A stretch of 64,000 nt of DNA from Arabidopsis thaliana. Lineage: Eukaryota; Streptophyta; Magnoliopsida; Brassicales; Brassicaceae. The stretch lies in contig NC_003070.9 in NCBI RefSeq assembly GCF_000001735.4, forward strand, positions 23,421,971-23,485,970, in the 5' to 3' direction. Positions 1 through 12,702 of this stretch are shown one piece after another; positions within the stretch are counted from its first letter, which is position 1; each line of letters begins with the position of its first letter. The notes under the pieces were generated by a model. It saw only the letters and a list, made by a program, of their open reading frames with translations. It ran no database searches and was not told where the DNA came from. Position numbers and translations under genes: made by a program.

Positions 1-97
1 ATCTATCCGAATTCTCAAACAACGAGATTTAACCAACTTGGTTTAAACATAGACCGGCCACCAGTTCATCACTAGAGATGAGTGGAAGTTACCTAAC

Positions 98-1801
98 TTA
101 AGGTGCTTTCGCTGTTTCACGAACAATGGATAACTTAGCCAGAAGACCACATAGCTGAAGATAAGATCCAACTCCATCACAGATTCTCATATGCGCAAAT
201 CCAGTTTCCTGAAGAAAAGCATTGGTGTTAGACGAAAGTTTGGATGTTTTGAGCTGTCAAGGAGAATCAGATGTATACCTTCATGAACTCAAGTTTCAGA
301 TACTCAGCCATATCGTAATTCTTTATTATACGGAAAAGCGTTGTGATAATGTCGGTTGGAGAGTAGCCCAAATCATAGAGCTGCTTTAAGCCGTCACAGG
401 CGATGTCAAACTTACTTTCCAACACATTGCGAACAATGTTCTTGACATGAAGCGGGTGAGGCTGGTCACAGACCTAAGTGAAGAGATCTTTGATTGATGA
501 TATGAAACCAATGTGTTTTATAAGCCAAAGTGAATTAAGGTTTTGTTTCAAACCTTGAAGACGTTTTCTTGGTTGACAAACGAAAACCCGCTGAATGTGG
601 CTTGCAAGTTGTTCAGAGCTTGCCTCATGTCACCATCAGCTGTAAAGATTATCGCCTCAAGGCCTTCAGGCACATACGGAACCTTGAGAGATTGAAAACA
701 TAAGCAATTAGAAAATTTTCAAAATTGCAGTAAGTAAACATGTCGAATGAAAGAAAAGTGGCAAATCCGTACTTTCTCTGCTGCAACCACCACCAAGAGA
801 CGGCCTAGTATCTGCTGATCAGATAATCTAGAGAATCGAACTAAGGCACATCTACTCTGAATGGGCTCAATAATCTTGGCTGATGTATTACAAGCAAGTG
901 CAAACCGCGTAGAGTTCGAATAGATTTCAATCGTTCTCCTCAATGCTTGTTGTGCTCCAGATGTCATACTAGTTTTTTAGAAACCGAAAACAGAAAGTCA
1001 GAAAAAAAAACACTTAACTGGAACAATTCAACTTGAGAAGGAATACTCAAGTAAAAGTCACTAACCTGTCAGCTTCATCTAGGATAACAACCTTATGACG
1101 CCCTGGAGGAAGTGTTACTTTCTTCTGCGCAAACATCTTAATTTTGTTCCTTACAACATCAATACCCCTACAAACATAACAGAACATTGAAGATGTCTAA
1201 CCAAACAACGATTGAAGATAGAACAACATCCCATAGGTAAAAGATTGGCATCACATACCTATCATCAGATGCATTCAACTCCAGAACAGCCTCCTTGTAA
1301 TTCGTGCCAAGGAGCTCATGAGCAAGAGCCAAAATGCTTGTGGTTTTACCTGTTCCAGGAGGACCCTAAGGATATACAACCAAACAACACAAAATCATAT
1401 ATCAAATCTCCACAAGTAATACTAAACACAGAGATTTTCTAAAAATCAAACCTTCATTAACTTTGGCAGACAATAGAAATTGATTAAAAACCCTCAAAAT
1501 CTAAGCTTTATCATGAAATCTACACAGTAAACAAACCCAAAATGCCCTAATTGATCAAGTTTTCATCAAACCTAAAACTTTTTAGCAAATTCGAGGAGGG
1601 TTTAAATCAAAGAGTGTCAACAGAAGAGTAAAATCTTACGGAAAGGATAAGATTAGGCATGTTGCCGTCGCGAGCAATGACTTGAAGTCTGGAGACGGCG
1701 TCTTCGTTTCCAACGATATCGACTACTTTGCTCGGCCTGTATTTCTCCACCCATGGTTCATTGTATCCGTCACCGGTAGAGGTTGATGAAGAAGACGCCA
1801 T
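98..1801 (-). CDS. RFC2: Replication factor C small subunit (RFC2 / RFC40-like)
   Basis: Clamp-loader subunit: as part of the RFC pentamer it uses ATP to load PCNA onto primed DNA in the nucleus. Seven exons read on the minus strand: 1801-1640, 1365-1259, 1167-1066, 968-773, 682-554, 473-279, 208-98. They total 1002 bases, or 333 residues plus stop, the usual length for this subunit. Visible AAA+ motifs are the Walker [10 protein letters not shown] (residues 55-63), Walker B ILDEAD (118-123), sensor-1 Asn in LACN (near 151) and the RFC arginine-finger motif SRC (162-164). The C-terminal part is the collar domain. The start is the first Met, followed by a Ser/Thr-rich stretch and the conserved PWVEKYRP. 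All splice sites are GT-AG. It lies tail-outward at the left edge, with its promoter facing the RING gene. Identification is firm; the name follows the A. thaliana locus I remember as At1g63160 (EMB2811). Confidence 0.96.
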
Positions 1802-3603
1802 TATCAGTCGGAAGAGAAGGAATCTCCGACCGGTGAGATTTGGAGGGTTTTCTGGTTTGGAGGGAAAATTGCTGGAGGATCCGATTAAGGGTTTTACTTT
1901 TATACAATCATTTCATTAAAGGGCCTATAAAAAGAAAACATCCGAATTCTGTACCCAAAGTATATTAATTTCACTATATAGCCCCGCCTTTTAAAACTCG
2001 TTGTTACATTTATGCCCAGTTCGGTTCGATAAATTTAAAATTGGTCTATTTTATTATAAATAGATGGGAAAAAAAACCAAAACAAACCTCAATTAATTTT
2101 TATTTGGACGTTTAATACTCAATTGTTTTTGGTTGGAAAGTAAATACACGAAATAATAAAATCATACAATTTAATACACAAATAATTAATTGTTGTTATT
2201 TTCATACTCACGATCTCACAACAAAAATAAAATTCCAATTTTACTCTTACCATCTCAATTAACTATTATTTTTTGATAATATAATATTAATTATATAATT
2301 TTAAATAAAAATTAATTTTATTAACATTTTAGTTTATGGTCTCTAAAATTTAAATTTTCATTTTTATTATTATTATATTATTCTAAAATTTAACATAAAA
2401 ATTATAGAAAATCAAAAATATTTTAAAATAGTCATTATTACAATCTTCTTCTATCGTTGCAATATCAAAGAATCGTTTTCTCTTTAAGGAAATTTAGAAT
2501 CAAAGATTAATCTAATTCGTTGAGATTTGGGTTGAGGTTAGCTATTTTGCTACTAAAAACAAAATTAGCCATTTTTATGAATTGATAAATCTTGAGAAAT
2601 ACGATGAGATTCGGGTTGAGATTTTGTCGAAAATAGTTTGATTCTTGAAGGATATACAATCGAAAAGAGAGTTTCTCACTACGAAGAATATTTACCGGCC
2701 ATTTTAAAATATTTTTAATTTTCTATAATTTTTATGTTAAATTTTAGAATAATATAATAATAATAAAAATTAGAGACCATAAACTAAAATGTTAATAAAA
2801 TTATTTTTTATTCAAAATTATAAAATTTAATATTATATTATAAAAAAATTAATAATTAATTGAGATGGTAAGGGTAAAATTGGAATTTTATTTTTGTTGT
2901 GAGATCGTGAGTATGAAAATAACAACAATTACTTGTTTGTGTATTAAATTGCACGGTTTTATTACTTCGTGTATTTACCTTCCAACCAAAAACAATTGGG
3001 TATTAAACGTCCAAATAAAAATTAGTTGAGTTTTTTTTTGGGTTTGTTCCCTAAATAGATGTCGTATAAACTATAATTTTTTCGATTAAAAATTTTCAAT
3101 TTGGATTTGAGTTTAATTTAGATTTATTCCGGTTTTCGATTAAAAATTATGCTTAAAATTTTTCGAATTTTTGTTAATTTTTTACTCAGTTGGACAAAAG
3201 AATAAATTTCGGTTTAATATGGTTTGGTTCAGTTTCTTACCCACCCTTAATTTGAATCAAGTTAGTGTAAGTTTACCATATAGCCACTGAAAAAACTGAA
3301 TATTACATATATGTCCCCTAATTTCTCTGGTTGTCATTTGAGGAGACATTAAATTCATTACAATTTTGATTTTTTATATTCATTTTTCAAACATCACGTT
3401 TCCCGATTTGTCCGACTCATCATCTTCTTTCTCTTTCTGTCTCTCTCTCTCTCTGTTCGAATCGAAACCCTAACAAATCCGAAATTGTCTCTGAGATTGA
3501 AATTGCCCCAATTTAATGGCGTAAAGCTTCACCAATTTCATCAATTCGATATCAATTTTTGAAATTTCGAAGAAAGGAAGAAACTTTGAAAAGAGAAAGC
3601 AAA
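1802..3603. other. Intergenic region between RFC2 and RING gene (divergent promoters plus transposon)
   Basis: This is 1.8 kb between two divergently transcribed genes. The first ~110 bases next to RFC2 are its leader. Positions 2067-3051 are an inverted-repeat element described separately. The part near 3420-3600 is the RING gene leader, with a CT-rich run at 3430-3455 and an AACCCTAAC-type motif near 3465. I see no other gene here. Confidence 0.6.
2067..3051. mobile_element. Non-autonomous DNA transposon with ~350-365 bp inverted arms, Mutator-like by its target duplication
   Basis: The arms at about 2067-2433 and 2700-3051 are reverse complements of each other at roughly 93 percent by eye, around a unique spacer of about 266 bases. 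The outer ends both begin with a GGGA/GGAA-type sequence when read inward. The word taaatagatg occurs immediately outside both ends (2057-2066 and 3052-3061), giving a 9-10 bp target site duplication. No protein is encoded. Long arms plus a 9 bp duplication point to a Mutator-like foldback element; I infer the superfamily from structure alone. The whole unit could form a long hairpin RNA if transcribed. Confidence 0.8.
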
Positions 3604-5103
3604 ATGTCAAGAGAGACGACGACGGAAGCAACGCCTTTGATTTTAACCGACGGAGGAGGAGGAAGGAGATCGGTGAGAAGACAAGGGTTAAGAGAAGCGG
3701 CGAGGTTACTAAGACATGCAAGTAGCGGGAGAATGATGATGAGAGAGCCATCGATGCTTGTTCGTGAAGCTGCGGCTGAGCAGCTTGAAGAGAGACAAAG
3801 CGATTGGGCTTATTCGAAACCTGTAGTGGTTTTGGATTTCGTTTGGAATCTTGCTTTTGTCGTTGTTGCTACAGCTGTTTTGGTACTTAGCAGCGATGAG
3901 AATCCGAATATGCCTCTTAGGGTTTGGATTATTGGGTATGGGTTGCAATGTATGATGCATATGGTTTGTGTTTGTGTTGAGTATCGTAGGAGGAATAGTA
4001 GAAGAAGAAGAGATTTGAGTCCAAGATCTAGCTCTTCTTCTTCTTCTTCTTCTTCTTCTATGGATGAAGAAGAAGGTTTGGGTTTGAGTAGAAACTCAGA
4101 TGAACGTTACTTGGAGCTAGGTCAATTAGAGAATGAAAACAATAGGTACATTTGTTTTAAGCTTCAGTGATTGTGAAACAGATATTGTCTTATATGTGAT
4201 GTGAATTTTGGCTAAAGCAGTGTTTTCTGTAACCAGTTTTGCTAAGCATCTAGAATCTGCAAATACGATGATCTCATTTATATGGTGGGTTATTGGATTT
4301 TATTGGGTATCTTCTGGTGGTCAAGAGTTAGCACAAGGATCCCCACAGCTTTATTGGTTTGTTGTTAATTTCTCTTATATCTCTTAGATTCTTGAATGTT
4401 TAAAGTGTTTAAGTTCTTAAATTTGTTTGGATGTCTTTGTTTTTATAGGTTGTGTATAGTCTTTCTTGGTTTCGATGTGTTCTTTGTTGTTTTCTGCGTT
4501 GCATTGGCTTGTGTTATCGGCATTGCTGTTTGCTGCTGCTTGCCTTGCATCATTGCAGTTCTATACGCCGTAGCAGAACAGGTAGCTTCAAATTACCTGT
4601 TTCTTTTGTTACCTCCAAGAAAGTTGGATTTGTTCCAATGAAAATCTGTTGCAAAATGTAGGAAGGAGCTTCGAAAGAAGACATTGACCAACTTACTAAA
4701 TTCAAATTCCGAAAGGTTGGTGATACTATGAAACACACTGTTGATGAAGAACAAGGACAAGGAGATTCTGGAGGAGTGATGACTGAATGTGGTACAGATT
4801 CACCCGTTGAACATGCTCTTCCTCATGAGGATGCAGTAAGTAACACAAAAAACCTGTAAACCTCTGTGGCTAGACTCTGTTTGGATTTTGATGATCAAAA
4901 CCAGATTTGCTTCTGTCAATCTACAGGAATGCTGCATTTGTCTTTCCGCTTATGAAGACGAGACAGAGCTAAGAGAACTTCCTTGTGGCCACCATTTCCA
5001 TTGCGGTTGTGTGGATAAATGGCTTTACATAAATGCTACTTGTCCCCTCTGCAAATACAACATCCTCAAGAGTAGCAACTACGAAGAAGGCGAGGAAGTC
5101 TAG
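3604..5103 (+). CDS. Membrane-anchored RING-H2 E3 ubiquitin ligase
   Basis: Five exons: 3604-4145, 4237-4356, 4449-4581, 4662-4835, 4927-5103, 1146 bases, 381 residues. The N-terminal third is basic, followed by hydrophobic segments around residues 78-100 and 108-130, a run of about 11 Ser from a TCT repeat (4030-4060), then further hydrophobic stretches around 190-245 rich in Cys ([17 protein letters not shown]). The C-terminal RING has the full C3H2C3 ligand set at residues C325, C328, C343, H345, H348, C351, C362 and C365 ([13 protein letters not shown]). This is the plan of plant transmembrane RING-H2 proteins that tag membrane-associated targets for degradation. The chosen ATG at 3604 follows AAGCAAA; an upstream in-frame ATG at 3559 would add 15 residues and is less likely. 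Substrate unknown. I recall the locus as At1g63170. Confidence 0.92.
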
Positions 5104-5588
5104 AAGACTAGAACAGTAAGAAGAGGAAACTTGCAAATATGCGAATATCTGTATCATTTAGCAGCTGAGGAACCCATGAGAAAAAGGGTTCGAGATTTGA
5201 TCAATTTGTTGTTTACATTGCTTGTTATATGTTTACACATTTTAGTTGCTTTTTTCTTTGGAGTCTGTATGTTCTGTTGTTGTCGACTCTTGTTAACATG
5301 TTTTGGTACTTACTTGCTCAACAAGTTAACAACATCTTGTATCTCCTCATCTTCTCTTTTTCAATCCTGAATTGAGAATGCTTCTGCAGTGAACTATAAA
5401 TGATTCGTTGATTATAACGATTAGTTAGTATTACGCAATGTAGATAAACTTTATACTTTATTAACCGAAAGATGACGAGTTCAATACAACTTTTTTTGAA
5501 GAGAGAAATCAAATAGATGCAGGAAAATAAAACGACATCTATATCTTTTTTTTTCTTTATATTGAGTGGTGAAACAAAACAAAATCAA
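5104..5588. other. Convergent 3' ends of RING gene and UGE3
   Basis: About 485 bases between two stop codons that face each other. It should hold both 3' untranslated regions and polyadenylation signals. No coding or repeat structure is evident. Confidence 0.5.
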
Positions 5589-7414
<1,826 letters not shown>

Positions 7415-8776
7415 TTTTCGAACAAACCCACTTCCCAAAATCGAAGCTTTCTTCACTATTTAAGAAAGAGAGAGAGAATAAAGTTTGAGTCTTTCTTTAT
7501 TCTGGGAGTTATTTGATCGGTTGCTTTCTTGTGAGTAGATAAGAACGACGCCGCAAAAGTGAAATTAAGGAAAAAGGTAGAGAAAGAGAAAGCTTTTTTG
7601 CTTTTGATTGGTTTCTTGAATTCGTGAGGGTTTATATAACTAACTTGTTATAACAAACTTTATACACCTTTTTGACCAAATAAAAAAGATCTTGTTGGAA
7701 CAAAAGAGAGATGACTCATTTGCTATTTTTGGGTTTATGGATAACGAGTTATGACCAAATCCACAAGGATTAGAGGGAAAAGTGGGATATTTAAAGTTTG
7801 TTTATTGTTTTTTCTTAGTGTGTAATTCGATTTAGTTTCCTAATTTTTTAATAGATAATTAAGGATTTAGATAGTTTTTTTTGACAACAAGGATTTAAAG
7901 AGTCTAAAACCAAATATTATGAGGTGTTGAGTTGTCATTTGTAAAGTTACAATAATAGTCAACAAGGATTTAATGGATTTTTTTGGTATTTTTTAAAATT
8001 TGATCATTTAGAAAATATTATATATACATTTTTAATTTTTTTTAATATTATAGTTTTTTTGGTGTTTTTGTAAATGTGTCCAGATGTACAGGAAACATAA
8101 CTTGATATGTGGAAATAAAATGACAAACTTTTTTAGGAGATAAAAGCTTTTATTGCTCATTTATTTAAAGACGATCGAGTAGGAGGTCAAGCAACAAAGA
8201 CCAAACCACAAATTGGACGGATGTAGCAATAATGATATTCCCATTGGCTTGAGATAAACGAAATGTTGATTGCTTATAACCCAAGTCACAGGCGTGTAAA
8301 AAGGCTTAGTTTTTTTTTCTTCTCTTTCTCTACTTATAATTTATTAATCACCATTATTCAAACCCTTTTTATCATTTCAGAAGCTTTCGACTTCTCCTCC
8401 ACGTCAATTCGTCTAGCTCAATCCGAATTTCCCTTTTTAAGATTGTGAAAAGCTTCATAAACAGAATGACCAAGATCGAAAGACCCATTATAATACTCAC
8501 TATACCATTACAATAACTTGTATATGTAAACAAATGCGAGTTTTCAAAAAGTACTACATCTCTTAAAAAAAAATTAAAAAATTAACTTCAATAATATAGA
8601 CAAACAAATATCATCGTTATTGAAAACTGGCAAGTAAAAAAAAGTGAAAACATATTTTACAGGAAAAGACAAGATAGTTTATTTGTTGGCTAAGAAAAAG
8701 AGTGAAAGTAAGCATTGTGAAAAGGTAATAATTAAACCAAGCTTAGAAATGTCTGAAATGATATAGCTTATGAGAA

Positions 8777-8934
8777 GATTCCACCATCGCCGTCTCAAAA
8801 TGAATGTTGAAGTTAATTAAGGACCCGAATTCGTCCAATGTTGCTATCTTATAGCTACAGATATAGCCGTATAGGACGAAATAGAGGCTTCTACTAGAGT
8901 ATTACCACAATATCCATTTTGAGATGGTGGAATC
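8777..8934. repeat. Imperfect inverted repeat (hairpin-like)
   Basis: A 20-base sequence (gattccaccat followed by ctcaaaatg) at 8777-8802, interrupted by a 6-base insertion cgccgt, recurs in reverse complement without the insertion at 8915-8934. The loop of about 110 bases also contains the related words gttaattaaggaccc and, beyond the second arm, gttaacttaaggtcc. It may be a decayed small foldback element or a precursor-like hairpin. No target duplication was found. Confidence 0.4.
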
Positions 8935-8959
8935 GGAGACGTTAACTTAAGGTCCTGAG

Positions 8960-9095
8960 AGCAACTTCATTGCACAATAGAAAGAAGATGTCTTTAACAA
9001 TATTAAAATATTAAATTTATAAAATATTAATAATTAAATATAAAAGATTTTAAGTGTAGGAAGACACTCAACTTATTTGTGCAATGGAGTTGCTA
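8960..9095. mobile_element. Miniature inverted-repeat element of about 135 bp
   Basis: The ends agcaacttcattgcacaa (8960-8977) and its reverse complement (about 9077-9094) differ at one position. The interior is very AT-rich. The word tgaga sits on both sides (8956-8960 and 9096-9100), a possible 4-5 bp target duplication, although its exact edge overlaps the terminal base. It looks like a MITE; the superfamily cannot be told from this alone. Confidence 0.55.
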
Positions 9096-9864
9096 TGAGA
9101 ATCTTCCACGTCAGTTGGTTATTTTGGCATTGAATGGTTGTAGTTCTTAAAGCAGTTTTAGTGTTTACAAAAAATATGTTTTGTAGCCAATCAAAATTAT
9201 GAAGATTTCTAATTAATATTGTTTTTAAAATTAATTTTAAGATAAATAAAAAACCCAAAATCCATTTTTTTGTCTATAAATAAACTTTTAAATTAAATTT
9301 TAAATATCTTATTAATTTATATTATAAAATAAAGTTGCATTTACGTCATTCTAAGTTTAGGCTTATTGATTTGTGGTTTCAATGTAAAACTTAATATTAT
9401 ATGAAGTCATTTGTTAGTGTTGAAATACATATACTACATATTTTTATTGTTTCATTTTTTTTTCTAATAGAAAAACATAATACATTTAATATAACTAAAA
9501 TATTCTTATAAAAGCTTTCTTATTTAAAATTTTGAGATATTTAATTTGGATAAGTTTAGTTTTTAAGAAAGAGTAGTATATGGAATTAAAATTGTGTGGC
9601 AAAAAGAATAGTAAAATAATATTAATAACAAATAGAAAAACTTAAGAAAATTGTTGGATTGACTCATCATCATAAAAAAAAACTAGCTCTTATTTAGTAC
9701 CGGTTTTTTTTGAGGGGGTAGTCTTACAAAACAAACAATACGAGGGCAAAGGAAGACAGATCAATAAATAAAAGGGACTTGAGTAAAATAAAAGGGACAT
9801 TATAGAGTTCCCGAAGTTAGGGCTCATCTTCTGTTCATCAAGACATCAACGTACGCACAAGGCG

Positions 9865-11032
9865 ATGAGTGAATTTGAAGGTAAGATTCGAAATTCGTTT
9901 CCCTAAAAGTTAGGGTTTATTATATATACTCTCTCCCGATCAATTCCAATGATATGTCTCAGGCTGGATCAAATGGCTCGAACCAGTGTTTTTGCTGTGG
10001 AAACCTGAGGATCCTGGCTATGAGAGACCAGCGTATAGGGATTGGACCAAAGAGGAAGATGAGCCTAAGTACTCACCAGAGAAAGAACTTGCCTTACTCG
10101 ACAAACAAATCCTTGCAAGCGATGTATTTATCCTTGTGATTTTTTTTCGGTTTATAATGAGCTCTATAAATAAATTTGTGAAATTGAGAGTTTGTGAAAC
10201 AACAGGGTTTTGATATCGACTTCACACACTTCCGTTGTGTATTCAATTACCATCTTGCTTATCTCGATTCACATGAATTCGTTGATGAGCCAGAAACCAC
10301 AAGAGATTTACTCGAGAGGCTCTCTAGGAAGGCCCTTGATGACTACAATCAAGAATCAGTGAGAACTAACCTTTGTATATGCCTTGTGCTTTCATCACAT
10401 TTACATAAATTGATTCTTTTCTTCTCTCTTTGTTTTGAAAAACAGAGAACACAATTTGAGTTTGTCAAGGTTGTGAAAGCAAACTTTCACTTTTGTTGTG
10501 CGATTATGTTTCTCATAACCTTCGAAGTTGTTGACCCTTATGATAACTTGATCAAACTCTTCCAAACAAGGGTTCGCCACGCTGAAGATATCGTGACTGA
10601 GTACGTCTTTTGCAGGCCGAAACCCAATCAAGGAGGTATCTCTAATCTTGTTTTGTTTTCCATCTCTAGTTACGTTGTTGTTGTTTTTTATGAATTCGTT
10701 GTGGAATATATATTTGCCTCTTTCACCCACCATGGAAGATGGATTAAGCTTTCGATCTTCCTTCTTTATATATTTTCGTGGCTATTTCTTTAGTAGATTT
10801 ATAGTATTTGGATTTGTTTGATAGTGGAATGCATTGGTGTGAAGAACAATGATGGGAAAGATGTCCAAACAAATGTCAAGGAACAAGAGGTAATCGAAAG
10901 ATTTAACTGCAAGAGTGTTTTTTTTCCTTTGATGTCAAGATTCCTTGTATGTATGGATGGTTTTTAAGAGTAATCACCATCACCTTCACTTTACAGATTG
11001 GAGTAGGAGCTTCTATATGCCACAAGGAGTGA
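9865..11032 (+). CDS. Cystatin/monellin-fold protein, copy A
   Basis: Six exons: 9865-9880, 9963-10123, 10206-10358, 10446-10635, 10825-10889, 10997-11032; 621 bases, 206 residues. The first exon is only 16 bases. The core resembles plant cystatins: a helix ending ALDDYN, then FEFVKVVKAN, the strand MFLITFEVVDP and the strand FQTRVRH. The QxVxG loop that inhibits papain-type proteases is not seen; the equivalent place reads VKANFHFCC, so protease inhibition is doubtful. A conserved N-terminal signature GFDIDF(T/S)xF starts exon 3 in all four copies, and YVFCRPKPNQG ends exon 4. No signal peptide. It is the first of four relatives between 9.8 and 18.7 kb. Function unknown; the family is a plant-specific, tandemly amplified cystatin-like group. 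Confidence 0.82.
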
Positions 11033-11659
11033 GAACCGGGAGATGCTCTTGTGTTAATATACATTTTCTTTGTGATATTATAAACCCCTATATATAACAC
11101 TCACTATATATACCATTACAATAGCAAAAAATCCCATGTCACCTTAGTTTATTGTTTTTAAGAGTTAAATTGAATTGAAGTCTAAAGTTTGGTTGCACTA
11201 GACTACAACACTCATAGTATTTGAACAAAATGCTTTTAAAGAAGCTCTTAAAAATTTGTAAAAAATATCGGCCAACATTTTACATAGAAAATGTGTGTAC
11301 CCATAACAAAAGGTTGCGCGAAATTAAAACTTTTACAGAGTAAAGATAAATCACATAACTTCATAGAGTTTTGACATTTAAGCAGAGCAATAAAGAGAAA
11401 TTCATACTTTTCTTGTATTCTCTTCGTTTCCAGTCAAAATCAGAAGACATAGGAAGAAGCTATGCTACCAATTCAGACTGAGAGAGTAAGATTCATTCTA
11501 AAACATAATGAACGATACAGATAAATGAAAACAGTAAAACTCGCACAATATATAATAAGTTCATTCCCTAGCAACACAAGAGCTCCCATAAGTAATTAAC
11601 TAAAGTCACATCATCTAGGACGCAAATAGATTATAAAAACAATTCAGCATCTCTGCATT
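11033..11659. other. Convergent 3' region of cystatin-like copies A and B
   Basis: About 630 bases between the stops of copies A and B. Expected to hold both 3' untranslated regions. No repeat or coding sequence is recognised. Confidence 0.5.
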
Positions 11660-12630
11660 CTAACTCCTTGTGGCACACAAAGGCTCATCCTCCAATCTGT
11701 AAAGAGAAGAAAATCAGCCATACAAGAATCAGAAAAGCAAAGTAAATTGATAGATGTTTCCATCACTTACTTTTGTTTCTTGACGACATCTTTGGGAACA
11801 TGGCTCTTGACAACTTGCTCAATATCTCTCTTGACAACTTTCTTGATTCCAAAGTATTTCACTATCAAAACAAATACTATATATGTGAATCTCTAGAAAC
11901 AACCAATTGTTTCAACAAGAGAAGAAATTGAGTTTAGGGTTTATATAATAATACCTCCTTGATTGGGTTTAGGTCTGCAGAAGACATAGTTAGTAGTGAT
12001 ATGTTTACCGTGGCGTACCCTTGTTTGGAAGAGCTTAACCATGTCATCATAAGGATCCTTGACTTGAAATGTTATGAGAAACATCATCGCACAAGCAAAG
12101 TGAAAATTGGCTTTAACAACTTTAACAAACTCATACTCTGTGCCATGTCTGCCATTGTGGTCATCAAGAGCTTCCTGAGCAAGGCTCTTGAGTAAATCCT
12201 CAGTAGTATCAAACTCATCGTCAGCGAATTGATCAGAATGGAGAATAGCAGGATGGTAGTTGAATACACAGAGGAAGGAACTGAAATCTATATCAAACCC
12301 CTGAAAAGTGATTTGTTATTAGGATCATAAATAAATAGAATAAACCAAAAGTAATTAGGGGAACAACACATACATCGCTAGCATTGACTTGTTTGGTCAT
12401 AAGGGCAAGTTCTTCCTCTGGTGTGAGCTCAGGCTTATCTTCCTCCGTCCTAGTCATGCATGAAGGTCTAACATAGCCACGGCCCCCAGGTTTCCACAGC
12501 AAATACGCAGGTTCGAGCCACGCAACCCAACCTGAGACATTGTAAATTGGAATCGATAGAGTTAAATTATAAACCTTAAAAACTTAACATTAACGAAATT
12601 CGAAATCGTACTTCCATCGATATCACACAT
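11660..12630 (-). CDS. Cystatin/monellin-fold protein, copy B
   Basis: Five exons on the minus strand: 12630-12612, 12531-12374, 12300-11955, 11861-11771, 11696-11660; 651 bases, 216 residues. It runs MCDIDGSW..., then [45 protein letters not shown] and YVFCRPKPNQG, closely matching copy A. Two differences stand out. The intron found in the other three copies just before the xTxYEF motif is absent, giving one 346-base exon with no gain or loss of residues at the junction (12144/12145). The last exon is read in a frame different from copy A, so the end is ATRS instead of the related CHKE. It is convergent with copy A. A Harbinger-like element (12703-14032) begins 73 bases upstream of the ATG. 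Confidence 0.8.
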
Positions 12631-12702
12631 CGTCGATCAACAGATGAAGAACCCTAACCCTTTTTTTATTTTTTTTGGGGGAAAGTGATTTTAGATTCGT
12701 TA

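Larger units (their letters stand above)
7415..9864. other. Intergenic region between UGE3 and cystatin-like gene A
   Basis: 2.4 kb between divergent genes. The first 250 bases are the UGE3 leader and promoter, with a TATA-like tataactaa near 7635. Two small foldback structures lie at 8777-8934 and 8960-9095 (listed separately). The rest is AT-rich sequence with homopolymer runs. Near 9840 the leader of gene A begins. No further coding sequence is supported. Confidence 0.5.
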
